From Betaproteobacteria bacterium (lineage in GTDB: Bacteria; Pseudomonadota; Gammaproteobacteria; Burkholderiales; SG8-39), in the NCBI GenBank assembly GCA_009693235.1, contig SHXR01000016.1, positions 1 through 64,000 of the forward strand: a stretch of 64,000 nucleotides of DNA, given 5' to 3'. Position 1 is the stretch's first letter, and every line of letters begins with the position of its first letter. Below are positions 35,278-45,024 of the stretch, one piece after another. The translations under genes were made by a program, and so were the position numbers. The notes under the pieces were generated by a model that saw only the letters and a program-made list of their open reading frames with translations, did not search any database and had not been told where the DNA came from.

Positions 35278-36018
35278 CTAGGTGCGCCGCCGCTTCGCTT
35301 TCGCCGCCAAGCATTGCGAAATCTGCATATCGTTCATCGGGTAGCCGAACATTTCATTGCGCATCGCCACGCGCTGCATACTCACCGCCCGCACGCTTTC
35401 TTGCATACGAGCGAGATCGGCCGCCCTTTTTATGAGGCCCGCCGCCTCCCGCGCCATCTCGTCGTAATGATCCTTTTCGTCGTCGTAGATGACCTGCATT
35501 GCCTTGGCTGTCATCTTATTTAGCCGACTGCCGGTGAGCTTAGCGCCCTCCCGGAAAAGGCGTGCGCCACCACCCTCGGTAAGACCGACGGCGGCGCGAT
35601 CGAGCGGGGAACCGGATTCAACCAGCCGCCGGCGTAAATCGCCCAACTTTTTCTCTTCCGATAACTGGATCGTGTCGGTTGCCGCGATCTTGCGACCGAG
35701 CAAGAACTCCAGGATGTCGGCCAGTACCACATAGTGGTTGAACTCCTGGGTGAGCTGCATCATCAGAAAATGAAAGTGACGCCGGTCGACGCCTTTCTCG
35801 ACCTGGGGAAACATCTCCACCAGATTGGCAAGCTCGCGATGCAAACCGTTGAAATAGCCATCGACCGGATGAAGCTCCTTCCATAGCTGGGCCCGCAGAT
35901 AGTGGATATGCCCGGCCTTGGTCGCCGTCGCGTAAAAGCGCCGGGCAATTTCCGCCTCCGCCTCCCAATAAGGGTAGGCCATATCGAGCAAGGTTTTCTT
36001 GATGACAGCAGGGCTCAT
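35278..36018 (-). CDS. Unrecognised all-helical protein with a putative diiron (ferritin-like) site
   Basis: I do not recognise this 246-residue protein. It appears almost fully helical. Possible iron ligands occur in the order known for four-helix diiron carboxylate proteins: acidic residues in helix 1 (WEAEAEIARR, E19-E23), ExxH in helix 2 (E92-H95 in QEFNHY), a glutamate in a third helix (E148 or E157), and ExxH in helix 4 (E181-H184 in DEKDHY). That is the pattern of ferritin-like oxidases and hydroxylases. It is paired with an amidohydrolase gene downstream. No signal peptide. The reading of the ligands is inference and needs structure prediction. Confidence 0.6.
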   Translation of the reverse strand: MSPAVIKKTLLDMAYPYWEAEAEIARRFYATATKAGHIHYLRAQLWKELHPVDGYFNGLHRELANLVEMFPQVEKGVDRRHFHFLMMQLTQEFNHYVVLADILEFLLGRKIAATDTIQLSEEKKLGDLRRRLVESGSPLDRAAVGLTEGGGARLFREGAKLTGSRLNKMTAKAMQVIYDDEKDHYDEMAREAAGLIKRAADLARMQESVRAVSMQRVAMRNEMFGYPMNDMQISQCLAAKAKRRRT

Positions 36019-36260
36019 AAGGGCTATCGCGACGATCGGATGACGCGATTACAACATGGTCCCTCTGTCTGCGCAAACCCTTCGAACGACGACCTGAGAT
36101 AGGAGAGCGGCGGGCGCGGGTTCCCTACCTTGACTTGCCATGATTTCGCCGCAATTGCGCGTCAGTTTGCCATGCGCGCATCCCGGGTACGCCCGAATTG
36201 GCCGGTTAAATGGTCTGCACGACAGAAGCACTGAACACTCAACCAACGAGGGGCGCATCG

Positions 36261-38363
36261 ATGCAGACCACACGACATTCCCGTTATGCAGCAATGCTTC
36301 TTGCACGGATAGAGAAGGCGTGCGTGCTCGTTTATCTGGCGATCGTCTGGCCGATGCGTTTAGCGCATGCGCAAGAGTACGCGCCAATCCAGCTGCGCGA
36401 CATCCGATCGGGGACGCTGTTGTTCAAAGTCCAAGCAACCGGGACGACCGTCGAATCACTTCGACAGTCCACCGGTGTGACGATCCGCATCGCCGGGATC
36501 GTGGCGCGCGCCACCGTACGACAAACGTTTCGCAACACCACAGATGAATGGATGGAGGGCATCTATGTATTCCCGCTCCCTGAAAATGCCGCGGTCGATC
36601 AGCTGAACATTCGCGTTGGCGAGCGCGTCATTCACGGCATCATCAAAGAGAAAAATGCCGCCAAAGCCGCCTACGAGCAGGCGAAAACGGGAGGACTACA
36701 AACCGCTTTATTGGAGCAGGAGCGTCCGAATCTGTTCACGTCGAATGTCGCAAACATCGGTCCACGCGATGCCATTACCGTCGAGATCGAATACCAACAA
36801 ACACTCCGCTATGACAACGAGCAGTTCTCCATCCGCTTTCCGACCGCGATTACGCCCCGCTACATTCCGGGCAACACGCAGGTCGCCCTGCTCACCGGCA
36901 ACGGTTGGGCCGCCAATACCGATGTCGTCGTGGACGCCGCGCGGATTACGCCTCCTGTGGCGTATCCACGCAATCTCGCCGAGCCTCTTAATTCGATCAC
37001 GCTCAAAGTGATACTCGATGCAGGCGTTCCGCTTGCCGCGGTGGAAAGCGTCTACCATCCGATCCGCACCACGCCAATCGATGATCGCCGTCGCGAGATC
37101 ACACTCGACGGTGACGATGCGGCCACCCGCGATTTCGAGCTCACCTGGACGCCGGCCGCCTCGAATACGCCGCGGACCGCGTTCTTTACCGAGAAAAAAG
37201 CGGGCAAGACATATTGCCTCCTGATGGTGATGCCGCCTTCCGCAACGCCGTCACGCACGCTGCCGCGCGAAGTGATCTACATCATTGATACATCCGGATC
37301 GATGTCTGGGACCTCCATCGCGCAGGCGCGTGAAGCGCTTCGCATGGCCGTCGAACGCCTCGATCCGACGGCGAAATTCAATGTGATCGAGTTCAATTCG
37401 TACGCCAAGGCACTCTTTCAAGACGCCCAGCCTGCTACACCGCAAAACCTCCGAACCGCAGTGCGCTGGATCGACCAACTACGCGCCAATGGCGGGACCG
37501 AAATGGCGCTCGCATTGAACCTCGCTCTCAATGGTAAAGAAAATACCGATCGCATACGGCAGGTCATTTTTCTCACTGATGGCGCGGTGGGCAATGAAGA
37601 GCAACTGTTCAAGCTGATTGCAGACAAGCTCGGCGACTCACGCCTGTTTGCGGTCGGTATCGGTGCCGCACCGAACAGCCACTTCATGACCAAGGCCGCC
37701 CAGACCGGACGCGGTACGTTCACCTATATCAGCAAGGTCGAAGAAGTGAAAGAAAAAATGACGGCACTGTTCCAGAAGTTGGAATCGCCGGTGCTGAAAG
37801 GCATTCAAGTCGCCTGGCCGGAAGCCAAGGGGCCGGCCGATGCGTGGCCGCGCCGGATCCCCGATCTCCATCTGGGTGAGCCGCTCATCGTGAGCGCTGC
37901 CCTCGACGACGCCAAGGGCAGCGTCAAACTCATTGGATTGAATGGTGAATCAATCTGGGACGCCACATTACCGATGGCGCAAGCAACGCCGGGCACCGGA
38001 ATGGGCGTGTTGTGGGCCCGCGAAAAAATCGGCGCACTGACCGACCAACTGAAGGAAGGGAAAGCCGAGGACGAGGTGCGTTCAGCGGTGGTCCAGGTAG
38101 CACTCCAGCATCATCTCGTTTCTCAATATACGAGCCTCGTCGCAATCGACCGAACCCCGGTGCGCCGCTCGGACGATCCCCTCAAGACGGCTGCCCTGCA
38201 GGTGAATTTGCCGGACAGTGCCGATTACGAGGCGATCTTCGGCACGCAGCAAGGCGAGTTGCCGCGCGGGGCAACCTCCGCCCAATTGAATTTCGCGTAT
38301 GGCTTCTTGCTGCTGCTGTTGACGAGCCTGCTGTGCCAGGTCCGTCGCCGACTCGCCAAGTGA
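36261..38363 (+). CDS. VIT/vWA-domain sortase target protein
   Basis: A 700-residue secreted protein. A signal peptide (ending near LAHA) is followed by a VIT domain (about 35-165, GIVARATVRQTFRNTTDEW) and a von Willebrand A domain (about 330-500) with an intact metal-ion-dependent adhesion site, IIDTSGSMSG. The C-terminus is a sorting signal: LPRGAT at 667-672, a hydrophobic stretch (FLLLLLTSLL) and a basic tail (RRRLAK). This is the layout of the dedicated target of proteobacterial class GN sortase, whose gene follows 11 bases downstream. ATG at 36261 is chosen because the basic signal-peptide N-region starts there. It is divergent from the diiron-like gene. Confidence 0.9.
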   Translation: MQTTRHSRYAAMLLARIEKACVLVYLAIVWPMRLAHAQEYAPIQLRDIRSGTLLFKVQATGTTVESLRQSTGVTIRIAGIVARATVRQTFRNTTDEWMEGIYVFPLPENAAVDQLNIRVGERVIHGIIKEKNAAKAAYEQAKTGGLQTALLEQERPNLFTSNVANIGPRDAITVEIEYQQTLRYDNEQFSIRFPTAITPRYIPGNTQVALLTGNGWAANTDVVVDAARITPPVAYPRNLAEPLNSITLKVILDAGVPLAAVESVYHPIRTTPIDDRRREITLDGDDAATRDFELTWTPAASNTPRTAFFTEKKAGKTYCLLMVMPPSATPSRTLPREVIYIIDTSGSMSGTSIAQAREALRMAVERLDPTAKFNVIEFNSYAKALFQDAQPATPQNLRTAVRWIDQLRANGGTEMALALNLALNGKENTDRIRQVIFLTDGAVGNEEQLFKLIADKLGDSRLFAVGIGAAPNSHFMTKAAQTGRGTFTYISKVEEVKEKMTALFQKLESPVLKGIQVAWPEAKGPADAWPRRIPDLHLGEPLIVSAALDDAKGSVKLIGLNGESIWDATLPMAQATPGTGMGVLWAREKIGALTDQLKEGKAEDEVRSAVVQVALQHHLVSQYTSLVAIDRTPVRRSDDPLKTAALQVNLPDSADYEAIFGTQQGELPRGATSAQLNFAYGFLLLLLTSLLCQVRRRLAK

Positions 38364-38374
38364 GGGAGTGGCCG

Positions 38375-39055
38375 ATGTCCGATCAACCCATACAATCCGA
38401 TGCACTGGGTGTCGAATCTGCGCTACCAGCCGGGTATCCCGGAGCGCTGGCACCGGTGAGAACGTCGCACCGTCGCGGATCGCGGATGGTCACGGCGCTC
38501 TTCATGGCATGTCTGGTCGCCGGCCTCTGGCAATTTGGTGCGGGCCTTTACATCCATGCAAAGGCCCGCTTCGCGCAACTGCTCATCGCCAGCGCATGGA
38601 CGAAAACACTCGCGGGTCAGCGCGCGGTGAAGCCATGGTCCTGGGCCGACACCTGGCCGGTGGCGCGTATCCATGCACCCGCAACCGGTAGTGAGCTTTA
38701 TGTGCTGGCCGGATCGGACGGGCGCACCATCGCGTTCGGCCCCGGCCACATGCACGGTACGCCATTGCCGGGCCACCAAGGCAATAGCGTCATCGGTGGC
38801 CATCGCGATACGCACTTTGCGTTCTTGCGCGATCTCAAACACGGTGACGCCTTGACCGTGCAACGCGAAGACGGCGAACTGCGCCACTTCCGCGTCAATG
38901 ATCTGCAAGTCGTGGACAAGTTCGATACCCATGTCGCATCGAATACCGGCCCAACACGCATTACGCTCATCACCTGTTGGCCCTTCAATGCGCTACAACC
39001 GGGCGGACGGGAACGCTATGTGGTGAGCGCGGTGGCCACGTCGGCCTCGTACTGA
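38375..39055 (+). CDS. Class GN sortase
   Basis: A 226-residue membrane-anchored transpeptidase. One membrane segment (MVTALFMACLVAGLWQFGAG) leads into a sortase barrel with all three active-site residues: H143 in VIGGHRDTHF, C201 in LITCWPF and the arginine in GRERYVV. Proteobacterial sortases of this class are found next to a single VIT/vWA target and are thought to fix it in the envelope. The start at 38375 follows GGGAG in good spacing; a longer frame upstream overlaps the target gene and is rejected. Gram-negative bacteria lack the usual cell-wall acceptor, so the anchoring point is unknown. Confidence 0.92.
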   Translation: MSDQPIQSDALGVESALPAGYPGALAPVRTSHRRGSRMVTALFMACLVAGLWQFGAGLYIHAKARFAQLLIASAWTKTLAGQRAVKPWSWADTWPVARIHAPATGSELYVLAGSDGRTIAFGPGHMHGTPLPGHQGNSVIGGHRDTHFAFLRDLKHGDALTVQREDGELRHFRVNDLQVVDKFDTHVASNTGPTRITLITCWPFNALQPGGRERYVVSAVATSASY

Positions 39056-39090
39056 ACGTCGCGCCCGATTGCCCTGATCCGCTTACACCC

Positions 39091-40218
39091 TCAACGCTGG
39101 CCAAGTGCATGCGGATCACGCAACGGCGGGACGTCCTTGAAGCGCGGCATGATCTCGCTGGAGAAGAGCCGCATCGATTCCTCAGAGATATAGCGAGTCT
39201 TGCTGGCCCATTCGCCTTGAAAGCGCGCGAGCAGATGGTTGATCCCAAGATCGACCAGCTCTTGTACCTTTGCTGCCACCGTGTCGGGGTGTCCGGCGAT
39301 CGTCGCGTAGGAGTCGCCACCCGCCGCGAACGCAGCAGCAACGGATTCGCCGGGCTTGCGCTTCACCACCGGGCCATCAAGCGATCCGTATTCTGCGATG
39401 AAGCGCTGGCGCAGCTTCAATTGTTCCGCCTTCGCCTCTTCCAACCGTGCGACGGCCTCGGCATCCGATTTCGCCACCACGACGCTCAACCAATCGCAGG
39501 TGCACCAACGCATACACTCTGCGACCACCTCGGGTGGATGATTCGATTCGGCCAGTGTCCGGCGATAGAGGTGAACCTGATCGATAAGGGGCGATTCGGA
39601 ACCGAAGGTGCCAAGGAAGGCGGGCCAGCCATTTTTCGCGGCAGTGACCAGCGCATCGTCGCGACTGGCGGTACGAATAATGGTGGGATGGCGCTTCCGG
39701 TACGGCGCCGGTACGACTCTTCGCGAAATCTTGCCGCGCTGGGTCGGCATCTCGAACATGTAATCCGGATCGCCGGTTCGAAATTTCCAGAGGTTGTGCA
39801 CGATCTCAAGCGTGTCGACCGCGGCGCGTCCGGACCCGTGATATTCCGCGTCGACCCCCATGCCGGCCGGCTCCTTGCCGGGAAAGCCACTGCCAAGCCC
39901 GTAGAGCGTACGCCCTTTGGTCAATTGATCGAGCAAATTCATGCTCTCCACCAAACGCACCGGATGGTAGTAAGACGTGGAGAGCACACCGAACCCAAGA
40001 TAGCGATCAGGCGGCAATTGCGGCGCCAGGAACGCGGCAAACTGCATCGGGTTGCTGTGCCATGGGCCGCGAAAATGGTGCTCGGTGAACCAAGGATTGA
40101 AACCGAGTTGACCGGCGAGAAGCGACTGCTCAATGGCAACGTCGATGACGCGCTCGTCCTCGTCGGGACCGTCGATGGCCGCGACGTACATCGACAGAAT
40201 CATGGTGGAGAAATCCAT
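39091..40218 (-). CDS. Luciferase-like (LLM) flavin-dependent oxidoreductase
   Basis: A 375-residue bacterial-luciferase-like enzyme: FTEHHFRGPW near residues 43-52, GFGVLSTSYYHPVRLVESM, and GRTLYGLGSGFPGKE, all typical of the F420- or FMN-dependent LLM class. Members add oxygen to, or oxidise, diverse substrates with reduced flavin supplied by a partner. No flavin reductase is nearby. It stands alone between the convergent sortase gene and efp. A second LLM gene lies at 50.7 kb. The reaction is unknown. Confidence 0.85.
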   Translation of the reverse strand: MDFSTMILSMYVAAIDGPDEDERVIDVAIEQSLLAGQLGFNPWFTEHHFRGPWHSNPMQFAAFLAPQLPPDRYLGFGVLSTSYYHPVRLVESMNLLDQLTKGRTLYGLGSGFPGKEPAGMGVDAEYHGSGRAAVDTLEIVHNLWKFRTGDPDYMFEMPTQRGKISRRVVPAPYRKRHPTIIRTASRDDALVTAAKNGWPAFLGTFGSESPLIDQVHLYRRTLAESNHPPEVVAECMRWCTCDWLSVVVAKSDAEAVARLEEAKAEQLKLRQRFIAEYGSLDGPVVKRKPGESVAAAFAAGGDSYATIAGHPDTVAAKVQELVDLGINHLLARFQGEWASKTRYISEESMRLFSSEIMPRFKDVPPLRDPHALGQR

Positions 40219-40331
40219 CGTTCCTTCGCTCGTTGATCCGGAAGAACGATGGGCTCTGCCGCGATGGAGGAGGTACGCGCACCAGGGCGCGTGCGGAAAA
40301 TTTGGCGTCCGCGCCGGGCGGCGCTACAGCG

Positions 40332-40886
40332 CTACACGCGCTTGCGGTACTCGTGCGTGCGGGTGTCGATCTCGATCTTGTCGCCCAATTGCACGAACAG
40401 CGGCACCTGGATGTTAAAGCCGGTTGCGATCTTGGCGCTCTTCATCACCTTGCCCGAGGTGTCCCCTTTGACGGCAGGCTCGGTTTCGACGACTTCGCGC
40501 ACCACGCTGGCTGGAATCTCCACCGAAATCGCGCGATCATCGTAGAACACCACCGACACCGGCATGTTGTCTTCGAGATAGAGCAGCGCATCGCCCATGT
40601 TCTCGGCTTCGACTTCGAACTGGTTGTACTCCTCGTCCATGAAGGTGTACATCGGATCGGCGAAATACGAGTAGGTGCAGTCCTTTTTCTCAAGGATGAC
40701 CTGATCCATCTTGTCATCGGCCTTGAACACGACCTCGGTGCCACCGTTGGACAAGAGATTCTTCAGTTTCATGCGGACGGTGGCTGAGTTGCGGCCACCG
40801 CGGCTGTACTCCGCGCGGAGCACGACCATCGGATCCTTGCCTTGCATGATGACGTTGCCGGCGCGGATTTCCTGGGCGATCTTCAT
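40332..40886 (-). CDS. efp: Elongation factor P (arginine-32 type)
   Basis: A 184-residue EF-P with three beta-barrel domains; it binds stalled ribosomes at polyproline stretches. The tip of domain I reads [13 protein letters not shown], with arginine at position 32 where E. coli has the lysine that is beta-lysylated. Arg32 EF-Ps are rhamnosylated by EarP, and the earP gene is 75 bases upstream on the same strand. C-terminal domain III ends in [14 protein letters not shown]. Length and start are normal. Confidence 0.95.
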   Translation of the reverse strand: MKIAQEIRAGNVIMQGKDPMVVLRAEYSRGGRNSATVRMKLKNLLSNGGTEVVFKADDKMDQVILEKKDCTYSYFADPMYTFMDEEYNQFEVEAENMGDALLYLEDNMPVSVVFYDDRAISVEIPASVVREVVETEPAVKGDTSGKVMKSAKIATGFNIQVPLFVQLGDKIEIDTRTHEYRKRV

Positions 40887-40961
40887 AGCGATTCCATCTT
40901 CAAACGGTTGATATCGAGGCTAAGCTCACACGCATCGCGCCCCGACGGGAAGCGCGGCATT

Positions 40962-42023
40962 TTAGCCTGTAACGGTGGCCAGGGCACGCAGTTGCGTAAC
41001 AAGATCGGTTTGGCGAAGCAGTTGTTCGCGCCACCGCACCGCATGGAACTGCCAATTCGCCATGCCAGGCAAGCGAGGAATGCCCGCCGACAGGCCGTTC
41101 CAGGCGTTTGATAAGGTGCTGTAGTCATCGGCCTCGGAGAACTTCGCACCCTTCAGGTATAAGGTGTTGAATGCATGAAGTTTCTTCGCATGGACACCAT
41201 CCGTTTGCGGATAAATCTGCCAGATAAAGGGGCGGCCCGCCCACAGCGCCCGCACCAGGGAATCCTCGCCGCGCACAAAATTGAGGTCAGAGGACCAGAG
41301 CAAATGGTCGAATTCGGGCTGCGGTAGAGCGGGCACGAGCACCGCCCGTACTGACCCGATCCGCAAAGTGGGGCCCAAGGTCTTGATCGCCAATTGCGAT
41401 GCGGCACCGTAAGTCACAGCAAGCAGCGTGGGCTCTGCTTGCAGGGCATCGATCAGCGGCGCAAGCGGCGCATGCTCGTAACAAAAGAGGCTGATGATCC
41501 GCTCACCCTCGGCGGCCTGCAAGCCATGCGCGGCGCGCCATGCGATGGCGTCAAAGCGGGACTGCCGTGCCAGCAGATCCGGTTCGCGTAAAAGGCCACC
41601 TGTAGCCACGGTGAAGCCGGGATAGAAAAATTGCTTACGCAATCCCGCATCGGCCCCGCCCATTTGCGGAGAGACCAGCAAATGATTGCGCGCGACATAG
41701 TCTTCGGCGCTCAGATATTCGAGATTGATCCACGCCGGTGGGCGCGCGTGCCCTGCAGCCATTTGACGAACGAAGGCCCTGGGCAATTCACAGCCAAACG
41801 CTTCGATGACGACATCGCCCGGTTCCGGCCATTGCGTGTCACCGGACCAGTGCAATGCCGTGACGCCTTTGGCGCCGCCTGGGGCCATCCAGGTGAGCGC
41901 AATCGGGTCGTCAATCCATAAGCGAACCGTGTCACCACCGGCCGCCAGTTGCGCGGCAAGCCGCCAACAAACGCCGATGTCACCCCAGTTGTCGATCACT
42001 CGGCAAAAGACATCCCAACGCAC
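40962..42023 (-). CDS. earP: EF-P arginine rhamnosyltransferase EarP
   Basis: A 353-residue GT-B glycosyltransferase that transfers rhamnose from dTDP-rhamnose to Arg32 of EF-P. The N-terminus RVIDNWGDIGVCWRLA holds two conserved aspartates (D11 and D15, equivalent to the catalytic pair of known EarPs), and the nucleotide-sugar pocket is seen in FVRGEDSLVRALWAGRPFIW with its conserved glutamate. Gene order earP-efp on one strand is as in Neisseria and many Burkholderiales. It is a good lineage marker for beta- and gammaproteobacteria. Confidence 0.93.
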   Translation of the reverse strand: MRWDVFCRVIDNWGDIGVCWRLAAQLAAGGDTVRLWIDDPIALTWMAPGGAKGVTALHWSGDTQWPEPGDVVIEAFGCELPRAFVRQMAAGHARPPAWINLEYLSAEDYVARNHLLVSPQMGGADAGLRKQFFYPGFTVATGGLLREPDLLARQSRFDAIAWRAAHGLQAAEGERIISLFCYEHAPLAPLIDALQAEPTLLAVTYGAASQLAIKTLGPTLRIGSVRAVLVPALPQPEFDHLLWSSDLNFVRGEDSLVRALWAGRPFIWQIYPQTDGVHAKKLHAFNTLYLKGAKFSEADDYSTLSNAWNGLSAGIPRLPGMANWQFHAVRWREQLLRQTDLVTQLRALATVTG

Positions 42024-42187
42024 TGTTCAATCAACCTTGGCGCCAGAATCCCGTACGACCTTGCCAAGCCGCGGAATCTCCTCGCGAAAGCAGTACAGCA
42101 AAAGTCGAACGAACGGGTGCATGGGATGGTCCTCCTTGGCCCAGTCTAATGCGAGCGGCCGATCGCCATGCGCGGCGTACCGAAGAG

Positions 42188-43838
42188 CTATGCCATCTGC
42201 GCGGCCTTCACCGACCGTACCACCGGAACTGCGAGGGGGAGGAAACTATCGGCGCTCGCACGAGCCCAAGCATTGGTGAACTGCGGCCCTGCGCTGCCCG
42301 CAAGCAACGCACCTTGTTCCAGCGGGCGATAGATTTTCTCGAAGCTCTCCACATGATTCGGGCCCACGCGGCGGGAAAAATGATGCAAACGCAGTTCGCG
42401 CGGATGCTTAAGACCTGAGGCGGCGATCACTTCCGCCAAGGCCCGCAAGGTTGATTGATGAAAGCGGAACACGCGGTCGGCTTTCTCACCCACGACCAGC
42501 GCGTGCTGTCGATAAGGATCCTGCGTCGCAACGCCGGCGGGACAGCGATCGGTATGACACGACTGCGCTTGGATACAGCCAAGTGCGAACATGAAGCCGC
42601 GGGCAGCATTGCACCAGTCGGCACCGAGGGCCATGAGCCGTGTGATATCGAAGGCGGAGGTAATTTTTCCGGCTGCACCGATTCGGATCTTATCCCGCAG
42701 ATTCACCCCGATCAGCGCGTTATGGACCAACGTGAGGCCATCCCGCAATGGCATGCCGAGATGATCGACAAATTCAAGCGGCGCGGCGCCGGTGCCGCCT
42801 TCGGTGCCATCCACAACGATAAAGTCTGGCGTGATGTCCGTCTTTAGCATCGCCTTGCAGAGGGTGAGGAATTCCGATGGGTGCCCGATGCAAAGCTTGA
42901 AGCCGACCGGCTTCCCGCCCGACAACTCACGCAATTTCTGCACGAACTCAAGGAGGCCCACCGGTGTTGAGAATGCACGATGCGTGGGCGGCGAAACACA
43001 ATCGACGCCCATCGGCACGCCTCGTGTCACGGCGATTTCCGGCGACACCTTTGCGGCCGTCAACACACCGCCATGGCCGAGCTTCGCCCCTTGTGACAAC
43101 TTGATTTCCACCATCTTGACCTGATCAAGACGCGCGTTCTTGACGAATTGCTCGGCAGAGAATGAACCATCATCATTGCGGCAACCGAAATAACCGCTAC
43201 CGATCTCCCAGATCAGGTCGCCGCCATGCTCGCGGTGGTAAGGGGAAATACCGCCCCCCCGTATCATGCGCAAAGTTGCCGCGCTGAGCGCCTTTGTTCA
43301 ACGCGCGAATAGCATTCGCACTCAAGGCGCCAAAACTCATCGCGGAGATATTGAAGATCGAGGCTGAATAGGGACGCGCGGATCGTTGCCCGCCAATCAA
43401 CAGCCGAAACGGCTCGGTGGAGGGCTCTAGGGCAGCAAGCGAGTGATTCATCCACTCAAATGAGCTGTCATAAACGTCCAACTGGGTTCCAAACGGCACT
43501 TTATCCAGCTGGCCCTTCGCTCGCTGATAAACGATCGCCCGCTTCTTCCTGGCGAAGGGGGTGCCGTTCGAATCATCTTCAAGAAAGTACTGCCGGATCT
43601 CCGGACGGATCTTCTCGAGCATGAAGCGCGCATGCGCCGCGATCGGATAGTTGCGCAAGACGCTGTGGTGCGGCTGCGTGAGATCGCGCAGTCCAATGAT
43701 CGCTAACAAGGCAACCGGCACAAACAGGATCCAGAATCCGCTCCATCGCTGCGCCAACACGAGACATACCAACGTTGTGATCAATACAGCGGTGAGTAGC
43801 AGGTAGCGGCGCTCGAACGGCAGGAGAAGGGTTTTCAT
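42188..43838 (-). pseudogene. FMN-binding glutamate-synthase-family protein, split at a G7 run
   Basis: The gene should encode about 550 residues: two N-terminal membrane segments (LLLTAVLITTLVCLVLAQRW and the next), then a GltB-type FMN barrel with NISAMSFGALS, KLSQGAKLGHGG, GTEGGTGAAP and a 3Fe-4S cysteine set in SCHTDRCPAG. It is a stand-alone membrane-bound relative of the glutamate synthase central domain, function not well known. The frame breaks at a run of seven C on the plus strand (43254-43260): with six, the chain would read HDTGGGISPYHREHGG, as in the family. The rest is fully conserved, so the break is likely recent or an error. Confidence 0.82.
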
Positions 43839-43992
43839 CTTTGTTTGTCGGTGAGGGACCGACGCCATGGTAGTCAGCGGCGGTGCCATCCAATAATGCA
43901 TTTGCCGCGAACGGCGACAATCAATAGGGTGCCAACCAGCCAGTGATAGTATTCATCACGAGCACGCTCATTAGTATGTAGCGCAAGGTGCG

Positions 43993-45018
43993 GTGATCCT
44001 ACGCGCGACGAATGCGGCCGGATTCAAAAGGGGAACCTCTTTGTTAGGCGCGACACTCGCTTTATTGTCGGCGGCGTCCTTTGCACTCAATACCGTCACC
44101 GCGCGACGTGGCGTGGTCACCGGTACGCCAAGCCAGGCGATGGCAGTCAGCGTGCCACTAGGTGTCGTTTGCTTCGCGCTCGCCGCCACCGTGATGGGCG
44201 ATATCGGGCGGCTCAGGAGCTTTCCACCCGCTGCGATGGCATGGATGGCAGGCGTTGGCGTCGTCCACTTTGTGGTGGGACGCTACTGCAATTACCGCGC
44301 CACCAAGGCGGCCGGCGCCAATCTTGTTTCAACCGTCCTTCATCTGCAAGTGGTCGCGACGCTCACCTTGGCAGTGGTCGTGCTGCACGAACCCTGTACG
44401 GTCCTGCAGATGATAGGCGGGGCGATGATCATCGCCGGCTCCATCATCACGCATCAACAACGTGTTCACCCAGCGCCATCGGGGGCGGATGCCGGCGATG
44501 TTTTCGTCCCCCACCGACTGGCGGGCTATTGCTTTGCTACGCTCGCGGCGCTGGCCTACGGCACCTCGCCTATTATGGCACGCATCGCACTCGCTGATTC
44601 CGCGCCGGGCCAGGGCCTCCTCGGTGGATTAATTGCATACATCGCCGCCACCGCAGTCGTATCGCTTGCGCTCCTCTGGCGGACCAGCCGGCAAAATATC
44701 CTCGCGCTCAACCACGAAAACGGTCGCTGGTTCTTCTATTCGGGATTGTTCGTCGCGATCGCACAAGGACTCTTCTTCGCCGCGGTGTCGATTGCACCGA
44801 TCATGTTCGTCATGCCGCTGCTGCAGATGTCGCTGGTGTTCCTGCTTATTCTGTCCCGCTGGTTCAACCCGCATCATGAAGTGTTTGGGCGGGTGGTGAT
44901 CCTAGGCGTGGCGACTTCCATTGCCGGGGCGCTGTCGGTATCGATCAGCACCGAGTCGATTCTGGGCACGCTAACCATCCCCGATCCGCTCGCGGGAGTG
45001 CTGCGTTGGCGGCTGTAG
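43993..45018 (+). CDS. DMT-superfamily permease (two EamA domains)
   Basis: A 341-residue inner-membrane protein with about ten hydrophobic segments in two repeated EamA halves (GATLALLSAASFALNTVTAR and, later, GYCFATLAALAYGTSPIMAR). Such carriers export metabolites or move sugars and amino acids. The start is a GTG at 43993; a TTG at 44041 just before LLGATLALL is also possible. It is divergent from the glutamate-synthase-like gene and convergent with the MmgE/PrpD gene, 6 bases apart. Substrate unknown. Confidence 0.8.
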   Translation: MILRATNAAGFKRGTSLLGATLALLSAASFALNTVTARRGVVTGTPSQAMAVSVPLGVVCFALAATVMGDIGRLRSFPPAAMAWMAGVGVVHFVVGRYCNYRATKAAGANLVSTVLHLQVVATLTLAVVVLHEPCTVLQMIGGAMIIAGSIITHQQRVHPAPSGADAGDVFVPHRLAGYCFATLAALAYGTSPIMARIALADSAPGQGLLGGLIAYIAATAVVSLALLWRTSRQNILALNHENGRWFFYSGLFVAIAQGLFFAAVSIAPIMFVMPLLQMSLVFLLILSRWFNPHHEVFGRVVILGVATSIAGALSVSISTESILGTLTIPDPLAGVLRWRL

Positions 45019-45024
45019 AGGCGA

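Noticed and set aside
38977-40236. 419-codon open frame on the plus strand
   Set aside because: It is antisense to the LLM oxidoreductase gene, which has clear family motifs; no motif or ribosome-binding site supports the plus-strand frame.
43240-43270. Programmed ribosomal frameshifting at the G7 run
   Set aside because: The family is normally a single open frame and I see no stimulatory structure; indel or slippage is simpler.
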